This document shows positions 21,628 to 33,242 of a DNA stretch of 64,000 bases, piece by piece. The stretch comes from Verpa conica (Eukaryota; Ascomycota; Pezizomycetes; Pezizales; Morchellaceae): contig JAUFSD010000006.1 of assembly GCA_033030425.1 (NCBI GenBank), positions 930,001 to 994,000 on the forward strand, in the 5' to 3' direction. Within the stretch, counting starts at the first letter, position 1; every line of letters begins with the position of its first letter. Below the pieces are notes generated by a model. The model was given only the letters and a program-made list of their open reading frames with translations. It ran no database searches and was not told the DNA's origin. The position numbers and the translations under genes are program-made.

Positions 21628-22913
21628 ATGAAATACTACGCGGTACGAACCGGGTTTAACCCTGGTATTTACACGAGCTGGAAGGATTGTCTAGGGCAGA
21701 TCACTGGTTTCAAGGGAGCAAAATGTTTGTAGCTTCCAGGACAAACCCTCCCAATCGAAATTGTTTGTTTGTTCCATCTTCTAACCCCAAAGCTAAAATT
21801 ATTATAGTCAAGTCATTCCCTTCTGAGGAAGAGGCAAAGCTGTTCCTTTCAGGGACAGACCCCTCCCTTGATCCCAATTCCTCGTCTTATACAGCAAAGT
21901 TTTACGGTGTCCGTAGTGGCAAGACTCCCGGCGTGTACACCGACTGGGCCTCAGCTGAACAACAAGTTGTCGGCGTTCAAAAACCAAAGGTCCGATGCTT
22001 TGCTACTCGTGAAGAAGCTGAAGCCTTTGTCAACGGTAGTGGATCAGGTGGTAGTGAAGGATCACCAGTCAGCATTGATGAACGTAAGCGATCGGTTAGG
22101 AACGGATCTGGAGAAGGTATGAAAGCCTATGGTAGAGAAGGTTCTTCTTCGGACCTGGAGCAGAACACACCGGCGCCAAAGAAAAGGAAAAATGTAGGGA
22201 ACAATCTAGTCCAAAAGGAAAGCGTGTCGCCCATAGAACACCTACAACAGCAGCGATTGCCTATAGTGTCTTTGACGAATGGAGATCAAGGAGAAGATAA
22301 AGATGATAGCTCCAATTCTGAGGAGGTAACTGAGCGTAAAAAGCCGAAACCGAGGGTAACAGCAAAAAAGAACTCAATCCTTAGAATTTATACCGACGGT
22401 AGCGCTCTAGGAAACGGAAGAGACTTAGCCATGGCCGGCGTTGGCGTATGGTTCGGCGATCGGGATGCGAGGTGGGAGATCTATTTCATTGATTGTTCCA
22501 ATGCGCATACTTACTAACTCCCAAGCTCCAGAAACATTTCAGAACCCCTCACAGGTCCTCGTCAGACAAATCAGAGAGCTGAACTTACTGCAATCCTCCG
22601 TGCCATTAATGTTGCGCCACTACATCGCGAAGTGTTAATTTATACTGATTCTAAATATGCTATTAATTGTGTTACTGTTTGGCACATCAACTGGGTGAAG
22701 AATAACTGGATGACTAGCCTTGGAAGACCTGTGGAGAATCAAGACTTGATTGAGAAGATACTGGAAAAAGTCAAGGAGAGAGAGGAGTACGGTAGTAGGA
22801 CACGATTTGAGTGGGTTCAGGGTCACACTGGAAATAATGATGGGAACTCTCAGGCTGATAAGCTGGCGGTTGAAGGTGCGAGGATGGGGGCGAGGGCTTT
22901 AAACAAGTCTTAG
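21628..22913 (+). CDS. RNH1: Ribonuclease H1 with two hybrid-binding domains (3 exons, about 380 aa)
   Basis: Degrades the RNA strand of RNA:DNA hybrids (R-loops, primers). Exons are 21628-21724, 21808-22471 and 22532-22913. The first join gives GAKFKSFPSEEEAKLF, the expected continuous HBD sequence; the second (GDRDAR to NISEPLTGPRQ) restores the RNase H fold. Two N-terminal RNase H1/caulimovirus-VI-type hybrid-binding domains (about residues 1-46 and 60-108, each with YxVRxGxxPGxYxxW) are followed by a charged linker and the catalytic domain (about 222-380). All five catalytic residues are visible: Asp in IYTDGS, Glu in NQRAELTA, Asp in IYTDSKYA, His in VQGHTG and Asp in QADKLA. The twin-HBD layout matches yeast Rnh1. 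ATG 21628 is the first AUG. The upstream in-frame extension is described separately. Confidence 0.93.
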
Positions 22914-24826
22914 CGTGAATAGGAGGAGTGGAAGAAAGCTCGCCTCTAACCTTGGGTGTGATTGTTTATCGTATGACCTTCATTGATTTTTTTTTGTTAT
23001 TTCCTGGATTTCGTTGTTGGATTTCTTAACGTTTTCAAGACCATAGCTTGTGGAATACCGGCTAAGAGCAGGGAAAATTTAGAAAACCAGAAAAAAAGAG
23101 ACAATGAGCAGGATCGGGGTTCGTGGTGTGGGTCGGCAAAACAAAATGGGTGGCTTTTTGTGATTTTTATGCGTTTTTATGCGTTATATTTTATTTATTA
23201 TCGTTTAACTTTCTTATGTTTTTCTTTTCTGTTTTTCATGGGTCAGGCAACTTTGATTTGTGTATGGTTATTGCTTTTTCTATCTTTGGAGAGTTCAAAA
23301 TTTCTTATACCCTCATTACGAACCTCTATTTACCACTTAGCTTTCTCCCTGCCTTGGTTTGTCTTATGGAAATTTTGGAGTTATGTTTCCTTCATCTCCT
23401 CTCCTGCATCTACGTAGGATATTCCCTTCAGACAACAATGGATAGGACCGGATTGGTGTGTTGGATATATGGAACATTAGGATCAGTAGCTGGATGGATG
23501 GATGCCGTGATACACGACATGATCGATATCGGTTGGCGGCTTGATGTTGGGGGGGAAACTTTACTAACCACTAGTTACTACAGTCGGCCAGCAGTTTGAC
23601 ATAGTTGACTGAGCTTGGTTTTGACCTGGGTGCTGAGTGGAATTAGGAGTTCCAATAGGATGGGATTATTTGTGCATCTTTTACATCCACATAGGACATG
23701 TATATCAGATGAAGTAAAACACGGGATGAATGTTTTTTCGCATAGTCTCTGCATTTGCCAAAAAGATACCCGAGTGTGGGATTGTGTTTCAGGAGGGCTA
23801 AAGCCTGATCCCGAGAAAAGCAAAAATGCCTTTGCTTTTTTGCTTTCCTTCTGGTTCAAAACACCAGTATGGAGAATTACAGAAACAATCAACCTTTATG
23901 TGTTTCGTGTTTCTGAAAGGTACTGGACGTGTGTTTCGTCCACTGATCTTTTTCGGTAAACGAATAAACGAGTGCCTATTTTTTTACGGGGCGAGATAGG
24001 CAGCTCGGTTTGTTTTGCTACTATTTGCCGATTTTTTTGTTTTTTTTAGAGTAACACTGGTACAGAAACAAAGTAAGCATATCGGCACGCACGAAGACAC
24101 GTGACGTTAATTGGCTCAAGAAGGGATTTTGAGATACCCCGCCATCTATCTACCGTGAAGATCGGGTCCCCGCGGAAGCATCGTCTAGGCTAGCCACTAA
24201 TTCCCCCACCTCATCTCCAATCCCTCTAAAAAAAAGTTGGGGGGAAAAAAGAAAGAAAAGCATAATACTGAACGAAGTATCGTGCTGCACGAGGATGCTC
24301 ATACCAATCGGATATGAGTGAGTAAAAAAAACCCTCCCTGGGAAAAGGTAATGTAAAAAGCTTATCCAACCCCACAAGAATCCGCCTCAAAGCAAAACAC
24401 AAAACCTCAACCAGCCAACCAACAAAGAAGTTGGAGTAGAGAGTGTTGAGAAATAGTAGTACAAGTATATCATTCTACGGAGAGAAGTAGGGAAAGGAAA
24501 AGAAAAAAATTCAGATAAACGCCTCCCGACCAAAGTAAAACAAAACCAAGTCAACTTCTCACCATTCCGTAAATTCTGTCTCCCTAACCTGAAGAAAAAA
24601 ATTAAGCAAAAAAGGAATAAAATTAAAATTACTGCGCCCAAAGAAAATCTCCCCCCTGCAAGCCTTTTTTGCAGGGAGATCCAGAAAAAGCAAATAAACC
24701 ATGAAGATGACTGAGATAAGATATCAGACCAGTCGCAAAAGGAGAAATGTAGCGGTGGGGGCTGTGAAAGGGAGGCGACATAATTTCTAGGAACCATATT
24801 TTTTTCTCTTGGTCTAGTAGTGACTC
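22914..24826. other. 1.9-kb convergent intergenic region
   Basis: This lies between the 3' ends of RNase H1 and the PFK-2 gene. Hydrophobic T-rich frames (for example 22983-23599) reflect base composition, overlap one another in different frames, and show no family features. Nothing else is recognisable. Confidence 0.6.
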
Positions 24827-27359
24827 TTAATGATTAACTTTCACAACCATTCCCTCCTCACTCATTAGTTGACTGTTCGGAATCTGGTCGAACCACTGGG
24901 TTTCTGGGTTGTATTGGTATGAGTTAAATTGAGTGCCATAGGGTTTCTATTAATAAATCTATATTAGTACATCTGTAAAAGACATATCTTTTAGAGTAGG
25001 ATTCGTATCTTACCGGCTCAAGACCGTATAACCTGCCCAATGGTACGTCTAACTTAGCAACATCCTTTCTATCTAGTCCAAGGAAATACGCAAGAAGCAC
25101 TCTTGCAACAACGCGATGTCCAATCAATAGCACATGATCGGTCATGCGTTCCACCTCAACAATGACTGCACGTAGACGATTAATGACATCAAGATATGAT
25201 TCGCCTCCAACTCCTGGGTAGCGGTAGTGGAGTTTATCTGCTTTACGTAGAGCATACTGATCCGGCCAAGTAGATTTGATATCATCGTAACTAAAAGGTG
25301 TTAAAAATTTAAATTTGAGGAAAGAGTGTAGTAGGAGCCATACGTTAATCCCTCGGCCACTCCTGCACTAAGTTCATTGAGCATGCGCATTTCTTTGATA
25401 TCAAACTCCTCTTCATCAAAAAACTGAGCAGTCTGAATACTCCTCTGGAGCATTGATGTCCACACACAAAAGTTCTTCTCTGCAGGCCTGCCATCATCAT
25501 CTGTCGAATCACCTTTAGAATACTCCGGATTAGGGGGAGTGGTATCGCCCGGGCGGGGAGGCATATGAGATGACTCATGTTTCTGCAACTGACGTTGCCT
25601 GAAAAGTGTGCGTTGATCTACGAAAATTTTCTTAGTTTAGAAAATTAAACATATTAAGAAGTAATTTAGGAGTTATTTCTCAGTAACTTACGCTCCATAA
25701 AAGATGTCAAAGCTCGCGCATATTTCTTCCCTTCCTCACTCAATGGAGCATCTCCTCCAATTTTGCCAAGGACATTATCAGTAGATTCACCCTTAAGAGC
25801 AAAAGGTAGTTAGTTATGAATGCTCTTAAGATAAATATTCTAGATAAAGCGGGGGTGACCCTTACATGGCGAGTGATCCAAATCTGGCGGTGAGCAAGAT
25901 TGAAATTCAACAGAAAATAAACGGTCTGGGCTCCGAGAAAGCCTTTGACTTGGTGAGTGACCACCTTGCGTCCGACATCAATCATCTGGAAGAATGAAAC
26001 TTATTAGCCAACTGTTTATCTAGGGGTATAAATCACCTTACTTTAATATACTGCATTCCCTGCTTCTCCTCAAATTCGCCGAGAGTGACATAGTTTTTCT
26101 CATATATAGCAACTAAAAAAGGTTATTTGTATATCCTATTCACAAAGGTTACAATCGATGGGGAAAAACCTCTTTTCTTAAAATCTTCCAAAGCTTTAAC
26201 TGGATCCTGTCCCTTGTAGTCTGGCCCGCTCAGCTTTAAGCGCATATTTGCTTCAAGTAGCTGCTGGTCATGACACTCGCTTTCTAGGAACAACACCCCT
26301 AACTCCTTTCCTGCAACTTCTCTGACCCTATCAACAATGGCCTTCCTCCTTTCCAAAGTTGAGTTTGTAGCATCAAGGATCCCAATAGAGCCACGATGCA
26401 AGACATAGTCTAGGAGTTCATCAAGTGTCTCTAATGCAACCTTTTCTCTAAGCTCCGCAGCCGCCTTATTGGCCGGGTCAAAGAAAGCAGCTGATTGGTC
26501 CAGTCCTCCTGCAATGTCGCTAATATTTGAATCGGTGCGTTTATGCACATGAGCTGCAGGAGGAAGTGAAGAGAACGAGGTATTCGATAGTTTGAGTAGG
26601 TTTGCTGCTGTAACAGGTTTTTCTGCAGGGGCAAAGCTATCTGGAGCACCAGCAGCAATTCTACGCCTCCTACCAACATTGAAGATCTCGGTGTCGTGCT
26701 GGAGCCAATTAAGGTATCTGGCTACTTTCTTTGTGATGTAACTCTTTCCTCTAGCGGGAAGTCCAACCATTACAATCACAAGCTTCGCACCAATATCGCG
26801 ATTTGCAATGCGACCATCTGGTGAGACTTTGGACTTTGTAAGGCCCGGGATGTCCAAAGTTGTAGCTCGACTAGATAATTAACCAAGATTATCAATATAA
26901 ATTGCTAGGCTGTGCTGAGTAATGGTTGTATAAAACTCACATTCTTGGTGAGTTTGGAGCGGTAGTAGCTGGTGTATCTGAGAGGTTTACCCCAAGCCCA
27001 ATAGCTGCAGAAGTAGCAGGAGGGGGGGCCAGGTGATCGGCGTCGCGCCCAGAGGAATTGGACTGAGTCATCCCAGGTACACTCATAACGGATTTAGCAA
27101 TAGAAGAGTGCTGTGTCTGTTTATGTGGAAGCGGGCTATGAGTAGGACTGAGGGAAGCAGACATCAAAGGAGGAGATGCGAGTGAGACAATTGGGATAGC
27201 AGGGCCACCACCAACATCAAGTGGCATAAAGTCATCGGGGATGTCGGAGGTAGACAGAGTACTAAGGTTGCTAGGAGAGTGGCAGGAACTGCGACGGAAT
27301 GGAGGCATTTTTGGAGAATGAGAATTTGTCTGAGCAGCTGAGTGCGCAGACGGAGCCAT
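24827..27359 (-). CDS. 6-phosphofructo-2-kinase/fructose-2,6-bisphosphatase (8 exons, about 693 aa)
   Basis: Makes and/or breaks down fructose-2,6-bisphosphate, the regulator of glycolysis versus gluconeogenesis. Exons are 27359-26941, 26870-26170, 26112-26042, 25985-25866, 25791-25692, 25617-25344, 25290-25014 and 24946-24827; every junction is in phase. After a Ser/Pro-rich N-terminus (about 135 aa) comes TTLDIPGLTKSKVSPDG and the kinase P-loop VGLPARGKSYITKK. GILDATNSTLERR follows, then MIDVGRKVVTHQVKGFLGAQTVYFLLNFNL. The phosphatase part has the catalytic ITRHGES and a later GHRV histidine, so both activities may be retained, unlike yeast Pfk26. Two low-complexity inserts are visible: after FNVGRRRR in the kinase, and about 35 residues after the RQRQLQKHESS stretch in the phosphatase. 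The third exon needs a weak donor (GTTTTT). The last exon restores the conserved KPYG...YNPETQWFDQIP tail. Confidence 0.95.
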
Positions 27360-29407
27360 TTTTTGCTGGGATGACAGCAGCGAGGGGTGAAGTGGGGAAG
27401 ATGGGATGAATTCTGAGACAAGAGGGGTGATGGAAAAGTTGTTGAGTAAGAAGATGGAATGGATGGTTGATGGTAAGAGAATTTTCAGTTTGTGAAGGGT
27501 AGGAGAGGAAGTTTGAGAGGATGTGAGAAGATATAAGTGCTGGGAACTTGGAAGTGGTGCTGACTCTTCTATAGCTCAAGCGGGAAGTCTTGCCTGACGG
27601 TCGCCAGACGCATGCACACACCACCACCACCAGCAGCACCACAACCACCATCACAACTACATACTTGTAATAATGTACCTATACCCGTCACGTACAACAT
27701 GTCGCTGTGCCATGCGACATGCTGCGGTGCTGCCTGGTGTAAACACCCTGGGATAGGCTGTAGGAAACTCTACTTCACCGGATTACGTTCAACCGGCCTT
27801 TCCTTGTCCAATCACCCCGATCAGCTCTATAGCATGTTTGGTTCCAGCGCCCAAATACACCTAGTCAAAGCCTGTAATCACCCGTTTCTTATCTCCTGCA
27901 GTAGTCTCTCTCTAAATCCTAGATCTCTGAGATCCGTTTACCCAAAGATCATCCGAATATAGCTACTCTTTTTTCTTTTCATGTTCCCCTCGTCATCGTC
28001 ACCTCGACTTGCCTCTCGATCTTAGGGCAAACCGAAGATACATGTAGGGAGTCACACTAAAGACACGTAATGGAATAAACTGATAAATTCGCATATGTAT
28101 GCGCTAACTCACTTTAATTACACCAACGTTAAATAATATGATACCACATTATGGGGCTCAAAATTAAACATTGTGGGCCTGTTCTACTTGTCGTGGTCGG
28201 GAACCAGGTATATGGATTCGGATCGGACCGGATTTTCGTGCACGACCAGGGTACTTATTTCTCCGCTTCCTTTTCGGCTTTTATCATGTGCAGTCTTCTA
28301 GGTACCAGTACCTCGTTTCTTCGCTTATTGATATATGGAGTACAAGTCTCGGCAGTTGTTTTCCGGGGAATTAGATGCTGTCTCCTGTTAATAGCGCCAT
28401 TTCAGTGTCTCCCTACCAACTATAGATAACATGTGAATCGAAAGCTCTTTCCAACTATAGATCAGGTTCTCAAACGTAAATAGTAAGGTTTTCCTGATAC
28501 TTATGAAAAAAAATGAAAAAATGAAAAAATGAAATGTAAAGCGCTATTTTTACATGTCTGCCTTACGATATAAGGCTGAGATAGCCAAGTGCTATATTTA
28601 TATGTATATGTGCGTAAGGTATACTCGTACCTAGCATGAATATCTAGTGACATGTCTCCTACGCAAAGTTCTGGTTTGATATTTACAGTTACGAGTTATT
28701 GTTGCTCTCTGTCAATAGTTCAAAGCCTTGTCACCCCGTACACTAGCCAATGAAGTCTAGAAAAGGAATATTTTCTCCTACCTGACACATGTCGTTTGAC
28801 ATCATGTAAACAACTAACCTAGACCCCTGCTACGATCGATAGTGCATACTCATGACACCATGATAGCGCAGGTAAGACACTCTCGCGTGTGTTTGAGCCT
28901 CAAAGCCAAGTTTTTCGGTAGTAGCCGTTAATTATCTTGGCGCGCTCATGATTTCCCATCTTATTCGCTTGTTTGTTTTCACGGGATTTGTAGTTCGTCC
29001 AGAATGTTCTATTCTAAAAATATATGAATGAGCATGAGGCCCACCGGGATATTAGCCGAAACAAGCTCAGCGAAGGATGATATAGAATGTTTTTGCTTGT
29101 AATGGTCTTTGGCCTATTGATCTTATTAAACTACATTTTTGGGGCGTCCTAATTACGTACCCTTGGTTCGAATCATTAATACATTGCTCTGGCGATGCAG
29201 CTACTCCTCCATATTTTCATTTTTCACTAGTGGTGAGATGGAGGGTATACTTGAGGGTGATATTTTGGGTGAGATTATCTTGTAGATCATGCTCAAGTGA
29301 TAGCTAGAGCTTGTAGAAGCGTATGCGAGACATGATACAGTTCGATTCTTACTGTTGTTATAGTACGGAAGTAATACAAGAGCCAGAAAATAAGTGGAAA
29401 AAAAACC
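27360..29407. other. 2-kb intergenic region upstream of the PFK-2 gene
   Basis: A CAC/CAG-type trinucleotide-rich patch lies at about 27612-27656 in the probable PFK-2 promoter. A short (aaaaaatg)n run lies near 28505-28532. No gene is supported. Confidence 0.6.
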
Positions 29408-30555
29408 TTAGTGTAAAAAATTATCAATACCTGGCTCTTCATTCTTAATGATCATTAAAATTTCTTTCCAAAGATCTTTCTGCATCCGAAGCCCCTCAGA
29501 ACTTCTTGCCCAATTCGAGGTACTGATATACAAGCTTATAAGCGTTTCCACTCTTGTGTTTGGAGTGTATTATTACGTTACTCACCGTGTCAACTCCCCA
29601 TGGCTGAAGTACCCCCCATGGAACTCACTAACAGGTGCTAGAAGGGCATGGGTATATATTCTCCCCCCTTCCTCCACACTTCGGGCGAATATCTTTTCAA
29701 GAATAGCGTTTATAATATTCCCGGTAATGGAACTGAATAGTCCAGAACTAGAGAACCCAGGGGTAGCTGTGCCCACAATGACTTTCTTCACGTCAACCTT
29801 TTCAGATAGCTCTTTAGCCCATAATTGAATCATTAGTTTTGAGATATGGTAGTGGCGGTACACGGGGTATGAGCCCTTCTTGTTCAAATTTTCGATTAGC
29901 TTCGTAGCTGTAAGTCTGGGGTGTATAAAAGCATGCGTCTCGGAGGTGACTATTAGCAGACGGCTGGGTGCGTCCGTTGCGGAGCGTTCGAGCGTTGGTA
30001 GGAGTAACAATCCCAATAAGGCATTACTGAGTGTATGGGTCTTCGAGATAGCTTTAAGTCAGCGAATATTTAGTTTTGCTAGATATTTATATTCATATTA
30101 CGGACCTGGAAGTTGATCTCGTAACCGGTCTCGTGAGATACGGTGTACTTATTATGGTATGTACCGGCGTTTAAAACTGCGATATCCAATTTCGGTAGGG
30201 AGTTCACTCTCTTCGAGAATTGCTTTATTGATTCCCATGAAGCTAGATCTAACAGCCACATCTCTACATCTGCTGCAGGCGAAGTTATAAGAATTTCCTT
30301 GAGTGTAAATTCTCCTTTGTCTAGTGAGCGAGCTGTTATGATCACTTTTGCTCCAAGGGAGGCGAAATCTTTAGCGGCGCTGAGGCCGCAGCCGCTGTTG
30401 CCGCCAGTTACTAGGATTGTTTTAGACGAGAGGTCGGCAGAGTCAGGGATTGGCAGTATTCTTTTTGTGAGCATCTTCAATAGGAAAGGAATGGGGCCAT
30501 CAGGCTGTAAAGAGAGTGTTATAGAATTATATATGGTAAAAGAGAATAAACTCAT
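29408..30555 (-). CDS. Short-chain dehydrogenase/reductase (3 exons, about 339 aa)
   Basis: NAD(P)-dependent oxidoreductase of the classical SDR superfamily, close in layout to fungal retinol-dehydrogenase-like or WW-domain-oxidoreductase-like enzymes. Exons are 30555-30106, 30040-29586 and 29522-29408. The cofactor motif TGGNSGCG lies at about 50-57 after a typical DLSSKTILV lead-in. The LNAG structural motif is at about 128-131. Catalytic residues are Ser 183 (IVTSETH) and Tyr 214/Lys 218 (YHISK). The first intron needs a non-consensus GTCCGT donor. The second (donor GTGAGT) is needed because the read-through frame stops after GELTR, and the last exon adds the usual SEGLRMQKDLWKEIL C-terminal helix. 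The N-terminal hydrophobic or basic stretch is short. Substrate cannot be told from sequence. Confidence 0.9.
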
Positions 30556-32435
30556 ATTTGGTAGAAATAAGATTAATTTCCTAGATGTGGGTTCTGAGAG
30601 GTGAGGTAGTGGTATGTGGGGAAGGAAAAGAAAACTGATTTTAGGATTAAAATGTGCGAGTAAGGTAAGTATTTATTATTCAGGTCGATAGTTGGACCTA
30701 ATAACGTACTTTTCGGGGAGTGTTATATTAATTGCGGGTGGGGCACAGAGTTTTTGAATGTATCGTGCATGCATGTGATTAGAGTCTCTTAGCTAATAAC
30801 CTACGACAACAAAGACCTAAGACTTTTCTATAAATTTAGGCTTATCAAAAGCATTTGTAAGAGGCGTAGCGTATTCGGGGCCTAGGCATTTCCAGCGGAT
30901 AATACCTTAGGCGCTGGTGTGAGAATGTTTCTCGTTTAAAGACCTCTTAGAATTAATAACTATACAAGGTAAAAATTAGTTAAAATTTCTTAATCGTTAG
31001 AGCACATATAATTGAGTATATTTAGAGTTTTGGTTTTTTCGTTATGTTCTTTTAATTTGGCTGCTGGTTAAATTATAAAAGACTACCTAGTCGTGTTGGG
31101 TGTGATGTGGTAAAACATACTGTGGTTTTATTCCTCGCATAACTCTTTTAGGGATAAAGAGACAATAGAGTGTGATTTATATAGAACATTCGATTCTGTA
31201 ATGTTGGATTTGTGTTCCTATAGCCTTCTAATAGCTTGGGGGGTAGGGCAAGGAAAAGATTTTAGTAGCGTAGAATTATGATAGACTTTCTACACATAGA
31301 AGATATCTGGTTATAGATAACTAATCACATTCTAATAAATTGCTTTATTAATCTAATGAGTGCATAGAAACTTATGGCTGAAATTATCTCTTTATTCTAC
31401 AACACATTTATAGTAACAAAAATATTACTAGAGTAGTAATGGGAGGTTACGACTTACATACTGGCTCACTTTTTGTGATTTCCAATTCGCTACATCGTTG
31501 AACAAATATAGTTGCGGTTACTTTAGTCTATAATTGAGGAATAATTAGCGGGTTGTTCGGGTACTCTCGTCTAGGGTATGAATTAGACACGGTAGGATGT
31601 AGTTGTGAATAGATACAGAAGCGTCTTGTGACTAAATGTTGTATAGTGGGCTAAGGGTTCCTCTTCTGGTTTCAAATCATCGGTATAGTAGAATGAGGCC
31701 GACAGACGATTGGTAATACACACAAGTAGGGGGGTTCTGCCACGCGGTCAGCGGCCAGGACTGTTTAGCACCACCATGGGGATTACTACCAGCCAAGCTT
31801 CTTGAGTGCCTTGTGATGGCTGGCTGCGGTCCCCAAGACACGTCGGCCAGCGGAAAGACTAACTCTCTACTAACTTTGATCAAAAGATGGCAAACCCAAG
31901 AATATTCTTGTCTTCCTCCTGCATCGGAGGGATGATCCTCTTATGGAGGATCACTAGCTAGTGTGACAAAGATATCACGTGATCTTCACGTGACAGCCTG
32001 GGCGGTAAACATTTTAGCTACGACTGACGTTTACCGCTGGCGTCAGGCCAATAAGGGGGTTCGGCCCTAGCTAGCTACAACCGCTCCAGTGACTTAGGAA
32101 GAACCGGCTGCGATAAAAATTAGTGAGTCCTGGTATAGTCCGGGGTCAAATTTCTCTCCTTTCTTGGGTGGCTAGAAGCAGCAATGACATCTTATTTCTG
32201 TGTAGTTCTGATGCCGAGTTCTCGGCGGTGTTGAGTAATCGATCGTTTGAGGATCGCCAGCCGATCGCGAGCCTAGCTGTGTATGTACCCCATAACTCGA
32301 ATTTATAGTTTTCTAGTTTTTATCTACCTAGAGATACCGCTTTCTCTAGAACAATTTTCCTTTACATGATTAATTTCGATATAATTGAAGTGATGTCTTT
32401 CTTAATACATATAATTCTCTAGATTCTGGAGTGTG
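30556..32435. other. AT-rich intergenic stretch with a GC-rich island and paired E-boxes
   Basis: Mostly AT-rich with no gene. A GC-richer island at about 31690-31870 has an open minus-strand frame of 68 codons that could be a fragment of a dispersed repeat, but I cannot assign it. Two perfect TCACGTGA palindromes lie 11 bases apart (31975-31982 and 31986-31993). Confidence 0.5.
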
Positions 32436-32437
32436 TA

Positions 32438-32467
32438 CAGTTGCGTCCAACAAGTTCTGGCGGTTTT
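32438..32467 (+). repeat. Left terminal inverted repeat of the Tc1-type element
   Basis: Thirty bases identical to the reverse complement of 34983-35012. Similarity stops abruptly inward of this. It is preceded by TA. Confidence 0.95.
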
Positions 32468-33242
32468 TTAATGCGCAACAACACTGAACAATTTATTACT
32501 CAACAATAAATAAAGCAATTGATAAAGAAATGCATATGTGATATGTGTGAGTACCAAAGAAAATAATAGAGGGGTTACCATTTGGTATGTCCCCCATGTG
32601 CTTGGAGACATGCCTCCACTCTCAATGGCATCGAGTCTACCAGCTTATCTAGCTTCCACTGTGGTAATGCTTCCGATTCCTCTTTAGCAGCGGAAAAAAG
32701 CTCGGCAGCACTATGAGGTCTCTTCTCTTTATTAGACCAGCGCATTTTGAGTGCTGACTTAAGCATTTTCCATGCATTTTCAATAGCATTAAAATCTGGT
32801 GATCCTGCTGGCCATGCATCCTTTTTAATCCCATATGCCTCTCGATACTGCCGAGCAATTTCACTTTTATGTACACTGTGATTATCTTCAATTAAATAAG
32901 AGCCTTCAGGGTCATCAAGACATAACCAATATGGGGCTAAACAGGGCTCTAAAATTTCTCGGCAGTATTGTTCTGAGTTCATACCCAATTTGTCCTTTGT
33001 CTTCTTCTCGCAGGAGTTCGTTTGCGAATAAGAATTAAATCACATCTAGATCCATACTGAAAGGCGCACCAGACCTGAATAGAAGTGCGACCACTTTTAA
33101 AGGTTGGTCGGAGGTGTTTTTCGTTGAGTTGCTGGCCTGGTTTATACCGAACTTTTTGACCAGCAGGATTAGGTGTAACGGGGGCACTCCCAGGAGAGTA
33201 CTGCCGTACCAAAAAAAAACCAACAACCTTCCTTTCTGACAA

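Noticed and set aside
22983..23599. Hydrophobic frames downstream of RNase H1
   Set aside because: They come from T-rich 3' sequence, overlap in different frames and lack family features.
31677..31883. 68-codon minus-strand frame as a gene
   Set aside because: It is short and isolated in a GC-rich island. More likely a repeat fragment, but I could not identify it.
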